From Ecytonucleospora hepatopenaei (lineage: Eukaryota; Microsporidia; Enterocytozoonidae): a stretch of DNA of 64,000 bases. The notes beneath the pieces are model-generated. The model ran no database searches. It had not been told where the DNA came from and saw nothing but the letters and a program-made list of their open reading frames with translations. Of the stretch, positions 1 through 11,232 are shown piece after piece; position 1 is the stretch's first letter, and each line of letters begins with the position of its first letter. The stretch lies in the NCBI GenBank assembly GCA_026692725.1, contig JAPMUG010000005.1, forward strand, positions 1-64,000, given 5' to 3'. A program made the position numbers and the translations under genes.

Positions 1-814
1 ACTAACTAACTAACTAACTAAACTAACCTAACTAACTAAACTAACTAACTAACTAACTAACTAAACTAACTAACTAACTAAACTACTTAACTTAACTAAC
101 CTTAAACTACTAACCTAAACTACTAAACTAACTAAACCTAAACTACTAAACTAACCTAAACTAACTAACTAACTAACTTAACTAACTAACTAACAACTTA
201 ACTAAACTAACTAACTTACTAACTAACCTTAACTAACTAACCTAAACTAAACTAACTAAACTACTAAACTTAACTAAAACACCTACTAACTAAACTAACT
301 AACCTAAACTAACTAACCTAACTACTAACTAACTAAACTAAACCTACTACTAACTACTAAACTAAAACTAACTAAACTACTAAACTAACTAACTAACTAC
401 TAACTAACTTACTAACTAAACTACCTAAACTAACTTAACTAAACTAAACTAAACTAAACTACTTACTTAACCTAACTAAACTTAACTAACTAACTTAACT
501 AAACACTAAACTACTAACTAACTTAAACTAACTAACTAACTAACTAACTACTAACTAACTAACTAAACTACTACTAACTTACTAACTAACTAACTAACTA
601 ACTAACTAACCTAAACTACTAACCTAAACACTAAACTAAACTAACTACTTAAACTAAACTTAACTAACTACTAACCTAAACTACTAACCTAACCTAAAAA
701 AACTAACTTAAACTAACTAACTATACTAACTAACTAAACTACTAACTAAAACTAAACTAACTAACTAACTTAACTAACTAACTAACTAACTACTAAACTA
801 ACTAACTTAACTAA
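1..814. repeat. Telomeric repeat tract, degenerate TTAG type
   Basis: The first 814 bases are almost entirely ACTAACTAA, ACTAAACTAA and CTAACCTAA variants. Read on the other strand these are TTAGT, TTTAGT and TTAGGT units. The C-rich strand running 5' to 3' from base 1 is the orientation expected at the left end of a chromosome. Unit length drifts between 4 and 6 bases, so the tract is degenerate or affected by read error. No coding potential is seen. Confidence 0.85.
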
Positions 815-1251
815 GATATCTAGTCAATAGCTTACCGTAGGTAAGATATCTAGTCAATAGCTTACCGTAGGTAAGATATCTAGTCAATAGCTTACCGTAG
901 GTAAGATATCTAGTCAATAGCTTACCGTAGGTAAGATATCTAGTCAATAGCTTACCGTAGGTAAGATATCTAGTCAATAGCTTACCGTAGGTAAGATATC
1001 TAGTCAATAGCTTACCGTAGGTAAGATATCTAGTCAATAGCTTACCGTAGGTAAGATATCTAGTCAATAGCTTACCGTAGGTAAGATATCTAGTCAATAG
1101 CTTACCGTAGGTAAGATATCTAGTCAATAGCTTACCGTAGGTAAGATATCTAGTCAATAGCTTACCGTAGGTAAGATATCTAGTCAATAGCTTACCGTAG
1201 GTAAGATATCTAGTCAATAGCTTACCGTAGGTAAGATATCTAGTCAATAGC
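815..1251. repeat. 30-bp tandem satellite next to the telomere
   Basis: The unit runs GATATC, TAGTCAATAG, CTTACCGTAGGTAA. There are 14 full copies and a 17-bp partial copy, with no differences between copies that I can see. Each unit contains a perfect inverted repeat, CTTACC-GTA-GGTAAG, and a GATATC palindrome. The minus strand is open for 146 codons only because 30 is divisible by 3. Perfect identity points to recent homogenisation. Confidence 0.95.
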
Positions 1252-1297
1252 GCTCCAAAACTTTAACTTCGTTACACTCCGTCAAGTTTTCTCGCGC
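1250..1297. other. Stem-loop at the satellite/subtelomere junction
   Basis: The arms GCGC-TCC-AAAACTT (1250-1263) and AAGTTTT-CTC-GCGC (1284-1297) are inverted copies with a 3-base mismatch, separated by a 20-base loop. The segment is much richer in GC than the DNA that follows. Its role is unknown; it could be a satellite boundary or an RNA hairpin. Confidence 0.45.
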
Positions 1298-3611
1298 TAC
1301 TAATCATAATCTAATTTTTGTTTTCACGTATTTTCTTTTCTTTGTGAATACTTTTATTACTCGCAAAAAGGTGTTAAAATGTTTTTTATGTACTATTAAC
1401 TTAAATTAAACTTTTTGTAATTTTTTCGTTTGTTATTTCTATTGTTTTTATCATTTTATTATTAGGTTAATAAACTTATTAATAGTTTTATATTTTTTAT
1501 ATGTAAATATACTTAAGTATTAGTTTAGTTTTTTAATTTTTTTTTCTTTATTTCTTTTTTATTTAATACTCTCATTGTTTTTCTTTTAAATTATATTATC
1601 TTTTAAAATATTTTTATTTTTTTATAAATTTTATAATATTTCCCTAATAAATGTATATATTTTTATAATTTATTTAATAAAAACATATAAATATTTATTA
1701 CACCATTTTATTATTACTATTACTACTATTTAAATACATATTAACTTTATCATTCATACTTATACTTATATTCTATAAGAATATTTCTTTAATTTTTTCT
1801 AAATTTCTTAAAATATGAATTTATTTAATAATAAATTCTAAAATAATGTATTTTTTATTCTTATAATTTATTTACTATCATTTATATTAAGTTTTACACT
1901 TATAACAATACATTTAAATTATGATTTTACTATTATTTTATTTATATTTTAGTTTTATTCTATTTTACTATAAGGGTTAAAAAATAAATACTAATAAGTT
2001 TACTAATATTTAAACTAAAGGGTATACTCACAAATACAAAAAATTGAAAAATACATCTACCTAAAACTATTCAATTTTCAATATCATTGCATTCTATATA
2101 TACTTTTATTTCATCTTTTTTCTTTTCCTTTATTACCTACGTGTTTTTTATTTCTATTATATTTTATTTTTCAAATTATTTTAACATAAAATATCTTTAT
2201 ACTACTAATATATAATATACACAAATAATTTAATTTATTATACAATTTATTTATAAAACATATAAAATGTTTTTAGTAGTTAATATATAGTATAGTTGTG
2301 TATTCCTTAATAGTTTATAATAGTTAAGTAGTAATACTATTTTAAATTTGTTATTATTGTTAGCTACTACTAAATTATATATATTAATATTTATTTTAGT
2401 TTATATTTATATTTAAATTAGTGTCTTAAGCTGGCTTATGCCATCGAAAATGTAGAGTAGATATTTAAAATTAGAAATGTTTTAAACCTTAATTTTTATT
2501 TTATTAAACTTTATTACAATGTGACATTCTTATACTAATACATTACCAAAGTGTATACTGATTATTTAGACACTCTTGAACAGAAAGAGGCACGTCGACA
2601 ACAAGCACTTCAAGACCTTCCGCCTACTGTGTAAACAAAAGCGCTACGTAGCAATTCACAGCAAGAAATTATTTAAATCAAATTCATGAAAGCTCAAAAG
2701 GAAGGGATTATAGCATATACTTATTTTTGTTCCTTAATTATACTATATAATAATAAAAATAGTTTTATATATTTGTTATTATTTTAAATTTTTACTTTTT
2801 ATATTAACCTTATCCTTTTCTTATGTTATAAAATAAAATTAGTTTTTTACTTCTTTTAATATTATTATATATATTATATAATTTCTATATTTTTTAAAGA
2901 ATTAAAATATTTTACTTTAGTTATATATAAAAATTATTGTTTTAAATTCTTAAAATTATTTTTATACCTATAAATACTACTACTTCTTAATATAAATATT
3001 ATATTTTGTTTTTCTTTTATTATATTGTTTAATATTATTAATAATATTTCCTTTTAATATATAATATGTTTATAATATATAAATAGTAGTAGTATTTTTA
3101 ATTTATTATTTTATAACTATTGTATAATATAATATTTTTTTTTAAAGTTTTTAAATTTTTAAGGTTATATAATCTTATAATGATCTAGTTTAAAGTAAAA
3201 TAATAAATATATATGTGTTTTTTTGTATAGCTATAAATATTAAACTATTTTTATTTCCTTATATAATACTATTTTATTTATTTTTATACCTTACATTCTA
3301 AACATTATGATTTATTTAAAAATATTAATTTTTTTTAATTTTTCCTTATTTTATTTACATTAATAATGTTTTTATATAAATCATATTTAATATATTCTTA
3401 ACACTACTATAACATATAATATTATTGTAATTATATAATGTTATATTTTTATTTATAATATTTTTTATCCTTATATTTTTATATAAAACTACAATACATT
3501 ATAATAATATAATACAATAATATAACACAATATATAACTATATTTTATAACAAATTAACATATTATAATAATACAATATATTTTAATACAATATAATAAT
3601 TTAATATTATA
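1298..3611. other. Subtelomeric intergenic region without intact genes
   Basis: About 2.3 kb of very A+T-rich DNA with homopolymer runs and stop codons in all frames. The exception is a more GC-balanced patch at 2428-2700, listed separately as an element relic. I see no RNA gene or intact coding region. Confidence 0.7.
2428..2634 (+). mobile_element. Relic of a dispersed element, copy A
   Basis: This is a more GC-balanced island in the subtelomere. It reads KLAYAIENVE then a stop, and after a gap ITKVYTDYLDTLEQKEARRQQ and a short continuation to a stop at 2632-2634. Three other places in the window (48183, 49556, 58885) give aligned but decayed peptides with the same K-L start and YLD motif. 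The shared order suggests remnants of one protein-coding element, perhaps a transposase or reverse-transcriptase gene. The family cannot be named from these fragments. Confidence 0.4.
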
Positions 3612-5560
3612 ATGATTGATAATATAGATGTATATATAAAGTATAATTTTATAGAAACAATAGAAATATTACTATCAAATAATACTAATGATAGTGTATA
3701 TGATTATAAGTTATATAAAGAAAATATATTAATATACTAATACTAATACATTATATAATGATAATAATACCAATAATACTAATATCAATTATATAATATA
3801 TTTATATTATACTAAACAATATAATAAAGCAATAAAATGTTTATCATGTATAAGCTTAACATGTTCAAATGAAACATGTTGTAATATGGAAATGAAGATA
3901 ATAAAAGCAAAGATAATACATAAGATATTATATGATAGTATGATAAAGAGTAATACTACTGAATACTACTAATATCATTATATGATACAATATATAATAG
4001 TATACATAATGATTATAATGTAATATATAATAATAACTATAATATAAAATATAATACTAATAATACTACTAATAATACTAATATATTATATAATTATATA
4101 TATGGTATAATAATATTATATAATAACAATAACAATAACAATATATTATATAATAATAACAATAATAATACTAATAACAATAACAATATATTATATAATA
4201 ATAACAATAACAATATATTATGTAATAAATATAATATAGCTATAGATTGTTATATTAATATATTATATAAATATAATAATATGTATGAACTAATATATAT
4301 AATAGTAGATATATTAAATATATATAATAATAGTGATAGTATTAATAATATAATAAATGATGATATATTAAATGATGATATTAAATTATATATCTATATG
4401 TTGTATATATGTAATGATAGTAATATATTATATAATAATATAAAGATATATGAATATATAATAAATACATATAATAGTATAAATGATACATATACATATA
4501 ATAGTATAAATAATACATATACATATAATAGTATAAATAATACATATACATATAATAGTAATATATTAAATAGTATATTATATATTATACCTATTGAATA
4601 TTATATATTAAATATAGTAAATGATACAAATATAACTAATGATATAAAATATAATAAAATATTAAATATATATAATACATATACATATACATATAATACA
4701 TATAATAGTAATATATATAATACATATACATATAATATTAGAATATCATTAATAAATAGTATATTATATATGTATGATAATAAAATAGATGAATGTATAA
4801 TATTATTAAAGAATATAATAAAATATAATAATATTGATAATATATCATATATTGATAATAGTAATATTATAATATATATAATATATATGATAATTAGTAA
4901 GTGTTATAATATAAAATATAATAAGCATAATAATATATCATATATGAATAATAGTGTAATATATTATAATAAGGTATTATATAGTATATGTAATAATATA
5001 CATAATATACATAATATACATAATATACATAATATACATAATATAGTATTATATATATTATATGATATAGCATATAACTTATATATACATAATAAATATA
5101 ATATATCACAGTATATATTACATAAGATAATATATTATAATGGTAACATATATAATGGTAATTGTTGTATTATTAGTAATACATATAAATTATTAGGTAG
5201 AATATATTATAAATATAATATATATGATATAGCAATAGAATCATTTATAAAGAGTAGTACAATATGTAATAATACTAATATATGTAATATATGTAATAAT
5301 ACCAATATATGTAATATATGTAATAATACTAATATATGTAATAATATATATATTTATATAATTTATATAATAGTAATATATGTAATAATACATCATGTGA
5401 TGCATGGTTATATTTAGCTGAATTATATAAAAAGATGAATGACTCTAATAATGCTATTGATGCATATAATAAATATATTAGTAATAGTACATGTGATAGG
5501 AATATAGAGAGAATAAAGAAATATATAGAAGATATAAATAAGTCAAATAGTAATATATAA
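3612..5560 (+). pseudogene. Frame-disrupted TPR-repeat protein, APC/C subunit (CDC23/APC8)-like
   Basis: Reading from the ATG at 3612, coding-like segments continue through several frame changes to a TAA at 5558-5560. The longest open stretch is 4281-5417, whose frame stays open upstream of its ATG. Degenerate TPR helices are visible (for example YNIAIDCYINILYKYNN and YNIYDIAIESFIKSS). After a last shift the end reads AWLYLAELYKKMNDSNNAI then DAYNKYI, which resembles the C-terminus of CDC23/APC8. Long Asn/Tyr/Ile runs made of AAT, ATA and ACT triplets separate the helices, and the frame breaks fall in or near such runs. This is either a decayed gene or a real gene with miscalled repeat lengths. 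Other TPR proteins such as CDC16 or CDC27 cannot be excluded. Confidence 0.45.
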
Positions 5561-5611
5561 TATAATATAATATAAATAAAATATTACCCATATATATTAG
5601 TATAATATTTT

Positions 5612-5760
5612 ATATAGTTTATAGTTTATAGTTTATAGTTTATAGTATATTATAGTTTATAGTTTATAATAGTATATTATAGTTTATAGTTATATATAGT
5701 TTATAGTTATATTATAGTTTATAGTTTATAGTTTATAGTTTATAGTTTATAGTTTATAAT
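5612..5760. repeat. TTTATAG heptamer microsatellite
   Basis: An imperfect tandem array of TAGTTTA units lies between the TPR-like gene and the N-myristoyltransferase gene. Occasional units are extended by ATA. It resembles subtelomeric simple-sequence DNA and has no coding sense. Confidence 0.8.
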
Positions 5761-5808
5761 ATATTAGTATAATAATATATTAGTATAATATAATAATATA
5801 ATAATATA

Positions 5809-7289
5809 ATGAAAAAAAGATATTGGGAAACACAACCAGTTAGTAATATAGGTAATAATAACTAATAACAATAATACCAATAACAATAATACAATAATAC
5901 TAATAATACTAATATCATACAACATGTTAATAATGATATAATACATCAATTAAATAATACATATAATACATATAATAATACTAATTATATATTTAAATAT
6001 ATTAGTGATATTAATATTATTATTACATTTTTAAACAATAATTATTATAATACACATAATACACATAATACACATAATACTAATAGTAGTGATAATTATA
6101 AATTTATATTTACATATGATATGTTTAATATGTTATTTAATAGTAAGAGACATAAAGAATGTTATTCAATAGGATTATATATTAATAATAGTAATAATAC
6201 TAATACTAATATATTATATAATGATAATACAGTATATAATGATAATAAATTAGAATTAATTGGTTATGTATTTGGTAAAGTACATTCTATATATAATAAT
6301 AGTAATAATAATGGTAATGTATTATATAATAATACAGTATATAATGATAATATATTATATATGATATTCTCAGTGTTAACTTTCTATGTGTTAGTAAACA
6401 TATGAGACATAATAATATTGCACCCATGCTCATTAATGAAATAAAGAGAAATGCATATATCAATGGTATTTATACTGCTATATTTACTGGTGAACGTAAT
6501 TTAGGTTTTGCATTTACTGAAGTAGAATATTATCATTATATACTTAATATAAATAGATTAAGAAAATTAATATATATACCATATGATTATATAAATAGTA
6601 CTAATACTATATATAATGATGATATATTAAATAGTAATATATTAAATAGTAATATATTAAATAGTAATATATTAAATAGTAATATATTAAATAGTAATAC
6701 TAGATTAATTAATAATGATGATGATAATGATTTTATTTATATTAATCAACTATTACTTAAATATAATCAATGTAATGTATGTAATATACAACTATATGAA
6801 GTATTTAATGATATTGATGCATTAAGAGATAATTTTAAAATTATTGATAACTTTAATTATACATTAATAAATAAACAGGAAGGTACATTTATTACATTTT
6901 ATATAATGTATATTGATAATAAGTTATATGATACTAATAATACTGATTTATATGATAATAACAATATAAACAGTAATAATAGTAATAATAGTAATAATAC
7001 TATTTTATATGATAATAATAGTAAATATATTAAAAAAGCAATATTACAATATCATAATATAGGTAATAATACTAATAATACTAATAACATACAAATACTT
7101 GATGATGCTTTTACTTTTTGTAAATCCATGGGTGTTGATATGTTTGATGTCCTTAATATTGCTGGTAATGATATACACATTATAGATAAATATCCTTTTT
7201 TACATGGTACTGGTAAACTATATTATCATTTTTATAATTATAATATGTTACCTATAGGAAGGAGTAAGATTAATTTTATATTATATTGA
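5809..7289 (+). pseudogene. NMT1: N-myristoyltransferase, frame-disrupted in simple repeats
   Basis: The enzyme moves myristate from myristoyl-CoA to the N-terminal glycine of proteins. The ATG at 5809 gives MKKRYWETQPV, like the NMT start YxFWxTQPVP. Then come a low-complexity region, SVNFLCVSKHMR and NNIAPMLINEIKR, which match the NMT core (NFLCVHKKLRSKRLAPVLI). The end, GTGKLYYHFYNYN then a short tail with FILY at the stop (7287-7289), matches the NMT C-terminus. Two compensating shifts fall at about 5863-5900 inside an AAT/AAC run. Another shift lies just before 6372, where the core changes frame. Conserved blocks survive while the breaks sit in or near simple repeats. This suggests recent decay or repeat-length error more than an old pseudogene. 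NMT is normally essential. Confidence 0.75.
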
Positions 7290-7639
7290 ATTGTTACAAC
7301 GATATTATATACTATATAATAAATATTTTTTATATTATATACTGCATTATTATATTGTTATATTATTATATTGTTGTATAGTGTATTTTATAAGGTTAAT
7401 ATTTATTGATAAATTATTTATCTTTTTTACTTTATTAAATTATATAATATTTTTATTTAATATACCCTACTATATTTTAATTAGTGTTAAAGTGTAATAC
7501 GTTTTATTTAAATTAGTGTTAAAGTGTAATACGTTTAATAATATACAGTTATTTATATATATACATATACTTTTGTTAATATTTATTTAAGTTTAAATAG
7601 TTAGTATTTTATATAGTTTAAACATATTTATAGTATAAG

Positions 7640-8688
7640 ATGACAAACAGTAACAGTAATGATGAATATGTTATTGATGATAATATAAATACAATAAATA
7701 ATGATACAAACAATATCAATGATAATAATACTAATAATACTAATAATACTAATAATACTAATAATACTAATAATACTAATAATACTAATAATACTAATAA
7801 TACTAATAATACTAATAATACTAATAATACTAATAATAAGAGTAGTAAGTTTATTAGTAAAAAAACTAAAATATTATTAAGTATATTATTTAGTATCATA
7901 ATAATTACTATTATTATCATAATATGTGTTGTTATAAAAAAGAAAAAGAATAACATAAATAATACAGATAAATATGATGATGTTAATATTGAAACATATG
8001 TTAAACCAGAATTATTAAAAAATAAAAAAATTAAAAATACTGTTGCTAAAATAAAGAAAGGTAAGAGATTGTCTAATAAAATTAATTTATTACTTACTAA
8101 AAAGAAAAACAATAAAAATAACACTATTTTATATAATAAAAGTAAAAATAATATAGATAAAATAGAATATTGGATAAGTAGTGATGATGATAATAATATA
8201 AATAAAAATAAATTTAATACTATAAAAATAACAATTATACCAATAATTATAATTATACTAATAACACTAATAATGATTATAACTATAAAGATTTACATAA
8301 GAATAGTAATGAAATTAAGAATAAACATATGAGTAAAATAAGTACATATGATATATCTACAAAACAAACTAAACCTGAATTATTTCATATGCCTAATGAA
8401 TATTATACTGAAACTATAAAAGAATTAGGTGAAAGTATAAATGAAATAAGATAATACAAAAAAGATATGGAAATAAGATATAATGGTTATTTAGATGAAA
8501 TAGATGATATAAAAAAAGAAAATGATGATTTTAAAGAAACAGCTGATAGACTTAAGATAGAAATAGATGGAGAAATTAAAAACTTAAATTCATTAGAAAA
8601 ATTGTTGCTTAAACAAATGGAAGAGAATAGAAAAATGAAAGAAGAACTTGATGCATTTTCTAAGAGTAGACAAAATAAAAATAGATAG
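7640..8688 (+). pseudogene. Asn-rich single-pass membrane/coiled-coil protein, disrupted
   Basis: The ATG at 7640 opens 230 codons: a polar start, about 13 TNN repeats encoded by a 9-bp AATAATACT unit, a hydrophobic segment (about residues 78-98), then a basic region. Near 8230-8260 the sensible frame changes inside an ATA/ATT run. The new frame runs through TKQTKPELFHMPNEYY to a TAA at 8452-8454. It continues in the same frame as a charged coiled coil (YLDEIDDIKKENDDF and on) to 8688. The gene is therefore broken by one shift and one nonsense codon. No known family is recognised. Confidence 0.5.
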
Positions 8689-9190
8689 AATATAAATAAA
8701 AATTTAACTAACAATAATAATATGTGCAATAGGTAAATGTTAAATATATTGATTTATATCTGTATTAAATAATATATACATATAAAAACATAATGAATAA
8801 TTTATTATATAAAAATATATTATAATTTAAATTAACTTAATAAATGTTTAACAATAAACAAGTTTATTATATTAAGACATATCAATTGAAACAAATGTAA
8901 ATGAAGAGTTAAAACAATAATTAACTAATGTTATACCAAAAAGATACCATTTTAAATAAGTACTGCAGAAGTTAAAAATAATTTTTTTAATTATTATAAA
9001 AATAAGGTTTAAAAAATAATATAACTCAATAACTAAACAAAAATACAACATAATGATTAATAAACTAAAAAAACAAATTGTTTAAAAAACTGTAATTTAT
9101 ATGAAAAATGTTTGGTTTCGATAATATACGACTATGCTTTTAAAGAAATTTAAACAGCAATGTGTATTTTTTATTAATACTAGTATGTTT
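8689..9190. other. Intergenic, nothing recognised
   Basis: About 500 bases of A+T-rich DNA between the disrupted subtelomeric genes and the first compact housekeeping gene. I see no open frame, tRNA-like box or tandem repeat. Confidence 0.6.
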
Positions 9191-9907
9191 TTATAATTTA
9201 TTATTTGATTCTAAATATTTTTTATAATCATTTTCTGTCAATACATATGCCCAATGTTGTAAAACTTGTCTTATTACTGGACTTACAGAAAAATCATCAA
9301 AGTTTTTTTCTGATTTATAGCATTTGTTTATTAGGTTGTTTTTCCAGCGACCTTTTGGCCCAGCACATTTCATCCACCTTTCAATTTGTCTTGTATCATC
9401 CTTGCACCTCCTTCCTAGATAAAACCTACAATACCACTGAAACCAACCATATGGATCTTCTTTTTTTATCCATCCAGACTCTTCCCACATTTGTAAACTT
9501 CCACCACACTTTACTTTATATTTATTTACATCATTGTAATATGTCAAAGAAGTAACTTCTTTTGTAATATTAAGACCTTCAAACCAGTCGCTTGGAAACT
9601 CTTTCCACACATCCCTATAGCTTTTGTTGGTTATACTAGATTCAATGGGTCTAAAATATGTTCCTCCAAAACTACCTAATTGTAAGACTTCCTTTGGTGT
9701 AAGATTAGGTTTAAAATCAGGATAATCATCGAATACTATTTTTCCATCTTTATCGCGTATTATGTTCTTTGTAGTTGTATGTTTAGTTGTTTTTTTAACC
9801 TTCTTTGTTGTTTTATGTTCACAATCTGTATTAGAATCTGTATTAGAATCTGTATTAGAGTTTCCTGTTTTATCACTACCTTTATGGTTTTGTTTTCTTC
9901 TTATCAT
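9191..9907 (-). CDS. Conserved protein of the FGGTYFRPI/GWFQWYCRFYLGRR family
   Basis: A 238-residue protein. Residues 1-60 are polar and basic with three SNTD repeats. The rest is a well-conserved domain carrying DYPDFKPNLTPKEVLQLGSF, GGTYFRPI, WFEGLN, DPYGWFQWYCRFYLGRR, RQIERW and a GRW motif. I recognise these as a family found patchily in bacteria, fungi, plants and protists, with no function I can name. Many Trp, Tyr and Gly residues are kept, suggesting a folded soluble domain. Its composition differs from the low-complexity genes on its left. Patchy distribution makes horizontal transfer possible (inference). Confidence 0.85.
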   Translation of the reverse strand: MIRRKQNHKGSDKTGNSNTDSNTDSNTDCEHKTTKKVKKTTKHTTTKNIIRDKDGKIVFDDYPDFKPNLTPKEVLQLGSFGGTYFRPIESSITNKSYRDVWKEFPSDWFEGLNITKEVTSLTYYNDVNKYKVKCGGSLQMWEESGWIKKEDPYGWFQWYCRFYLGRRCKDDTRQIERWMKCAGPKGRWKNNLINKCYKSEKNFDDFSVSPVIRQVLQHWAYVLTENDYKKYLESNNKL

Positions 9908-10083
9908 TTTCTAAATAGAGTTGTAATGTTTTTTATATAAATTTATTTTTATATTTGAAAGATTACGTTAAATAAATATTAAAGGTTAAAAAATATTCCA
10001 TTTTAAAATTATATTTTTAGAAACAATAAAAACATAATAATTAAATTTAAAGACTAAAGTTTATGTCAAAATTTCTTACTAGT

Positions 10084-10974
10084 TTAATTATCACTTTCTT
10101 TTATGTGGTTATACATAGGTAATTCAAACAAAAATATAGACTTAAAAAACGTTGGTAGCTTGTAAAAAAGTGAGTTAGGTAATGGAATTAGTGGTGATGT
10201 ATGCAACTTGTATTTTATATAGGCAGGGTTCTTACCATATCTTTTGTCACTTGATTTTTCAAGTAATGGAATTCCACTCAAAAATAAAAGAATTGTTGCA
10301 GTAAAAATTGGACTTAATATACCCACCCATTTTATTTTATTTTGTATACTTGTACTTATTACAAATATTCCTATCCAAATGCAAATTTCTCCAAAATAAT
10401 TTGGATGACGTGAATACTTCCATATCCCTACATCACACCACTTACCTGAATTTGATGGGTTGCTTCTAAAATTATATTTTTGAAAATCACTTAAACTCTC
10501 GACAATCAATCCTGTTAAAAATATTATTATACCTATTCCATCTGATAGTGTAAACTTTTCATTTATATTAATAAAATTGTTGCTTTTTGGTGAGTTTACA
10601 AAAATTACAGGTAAACTTACTGTTAGAACCCATAGAGCTTGAAAACTCCAAAAGATTGCAAATTTGATGGGATCGTTTCTTTTATCATCAAATCTTTTAT
10701 CTGTACCTGTTTTTAGTATTCTATAAAGAAGATATCCAGAAAGTCTAATTCCCCATAATGTCACCAATAAAGTTACCAATATTTGTCTCCAGCTGTATGT
10801 TTTGGATAAAATTAGTGTTAAAATAGCAAGAACAATGAAATTAGTGCCGCCTGCGAAATCAGTCAATTTGTCAAATTGGAAAATACTTGCTAAGATGTAA
10901 AAAACCATTTGCATTGTTAATGTCACTACAAGACACACTAGAAAATTGTGTTTGTCATTTTTAAAAATACTCAT
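10084..10974 (-). CDS. DUF1295 membrane protein (steroid 5-alpha-reductase/ICMT-like fold)
   Basis: A 296-residue multi-pass membrane protein. The C-terminal half carries the DUF1295 signature: SLSDFQKYNFRSNP, GKWCDVGIWKYSRHPNYFGE, then an IWIGIF helix, GIPLLEKSSDKRYGKNPAY and a closing PLIPLP. The SRHPNYFGE motif is the NADPH-binding region in the related reductases and isoprenylcysteine methyltransferases. About six hydrophobic segments are visible. Substrate is unknown; lipid or sterol reduction is possible. Loss of the C-terminus is not evident. On the minus strand, CCC (plus-strand GGG 10987-10989) lies about 12 bases upstream of the ATG. Confidence 0.85.
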   Translation of the reverse strand: MSIFKNDKHNFLVCLVVTLTMQMVFYILASIFQFDKLTDFAGGTNFIVLAILTLILSKTYSWRQILVTLLVTLWGIRLSGYLLYRILKTGTDKRFDDKRNDPIKFAIFWSFQALWVLTVSLPVIFVNSPKSNNFININEKFTLSDGIGIIIFLTGLIVESLSDFQKYNFRSNPSNSGKWCDVGIWKYSRHPNYFGEICIWIGIFVISTSIQNKIKWVGILSPIFTATILLFLSGIPLLEKSSDKRYGKNPAYIKYKLHTSPLIPLPNSLFYKLPTFFKSIFLFELPMYNHIKESDN

Positions 10975-11232
10975 CTATGATAAAAAGGGTGTGTTTTAGA
11001 ATATTTATCATATTTTATAATATATCAAAGCGAATTTAAAACAAAAAAATTAACATTTGCTTTATAATGTATAAATTTATTATTGTTTAAATATTCTTTG
11101 TAAAATACCAATTTACTACAGAATATGTCGCAATGATTAATGTTATTTTTTACCTAATAAAATAAACCCTTAAAAATATTTTATATTTGTTTGTTATAGT
11201 TACTTTATAATATTTTATATTTATATATAGCA

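Noticed and set aside
807..1247. 146-codon open frame on the minus strand with a ten-residue repeat
   Set aside because: It exists only because the 30-bp satellite unit has no stop in that frame. Perfect DNA identity, a repeat context and no start motif argue against a protein.
815..1251. CRISPR-like array
   Set aside because: The units are contiguous without spacers, and the organism is eukaryotic.
4894..5109. Tyr/Ile-rich open frame on the minus strand inside the TPR-like gene
   Set aside because: It is the mirror of simple repeats on the coding strand and has no independent support.
7291..7497. 68-codon open frame after NMT
   Set aside because: It starts at TTG, is made of Tyr/Ile/Leu runs typical of random A+T-rich DNA, and has no start motif.
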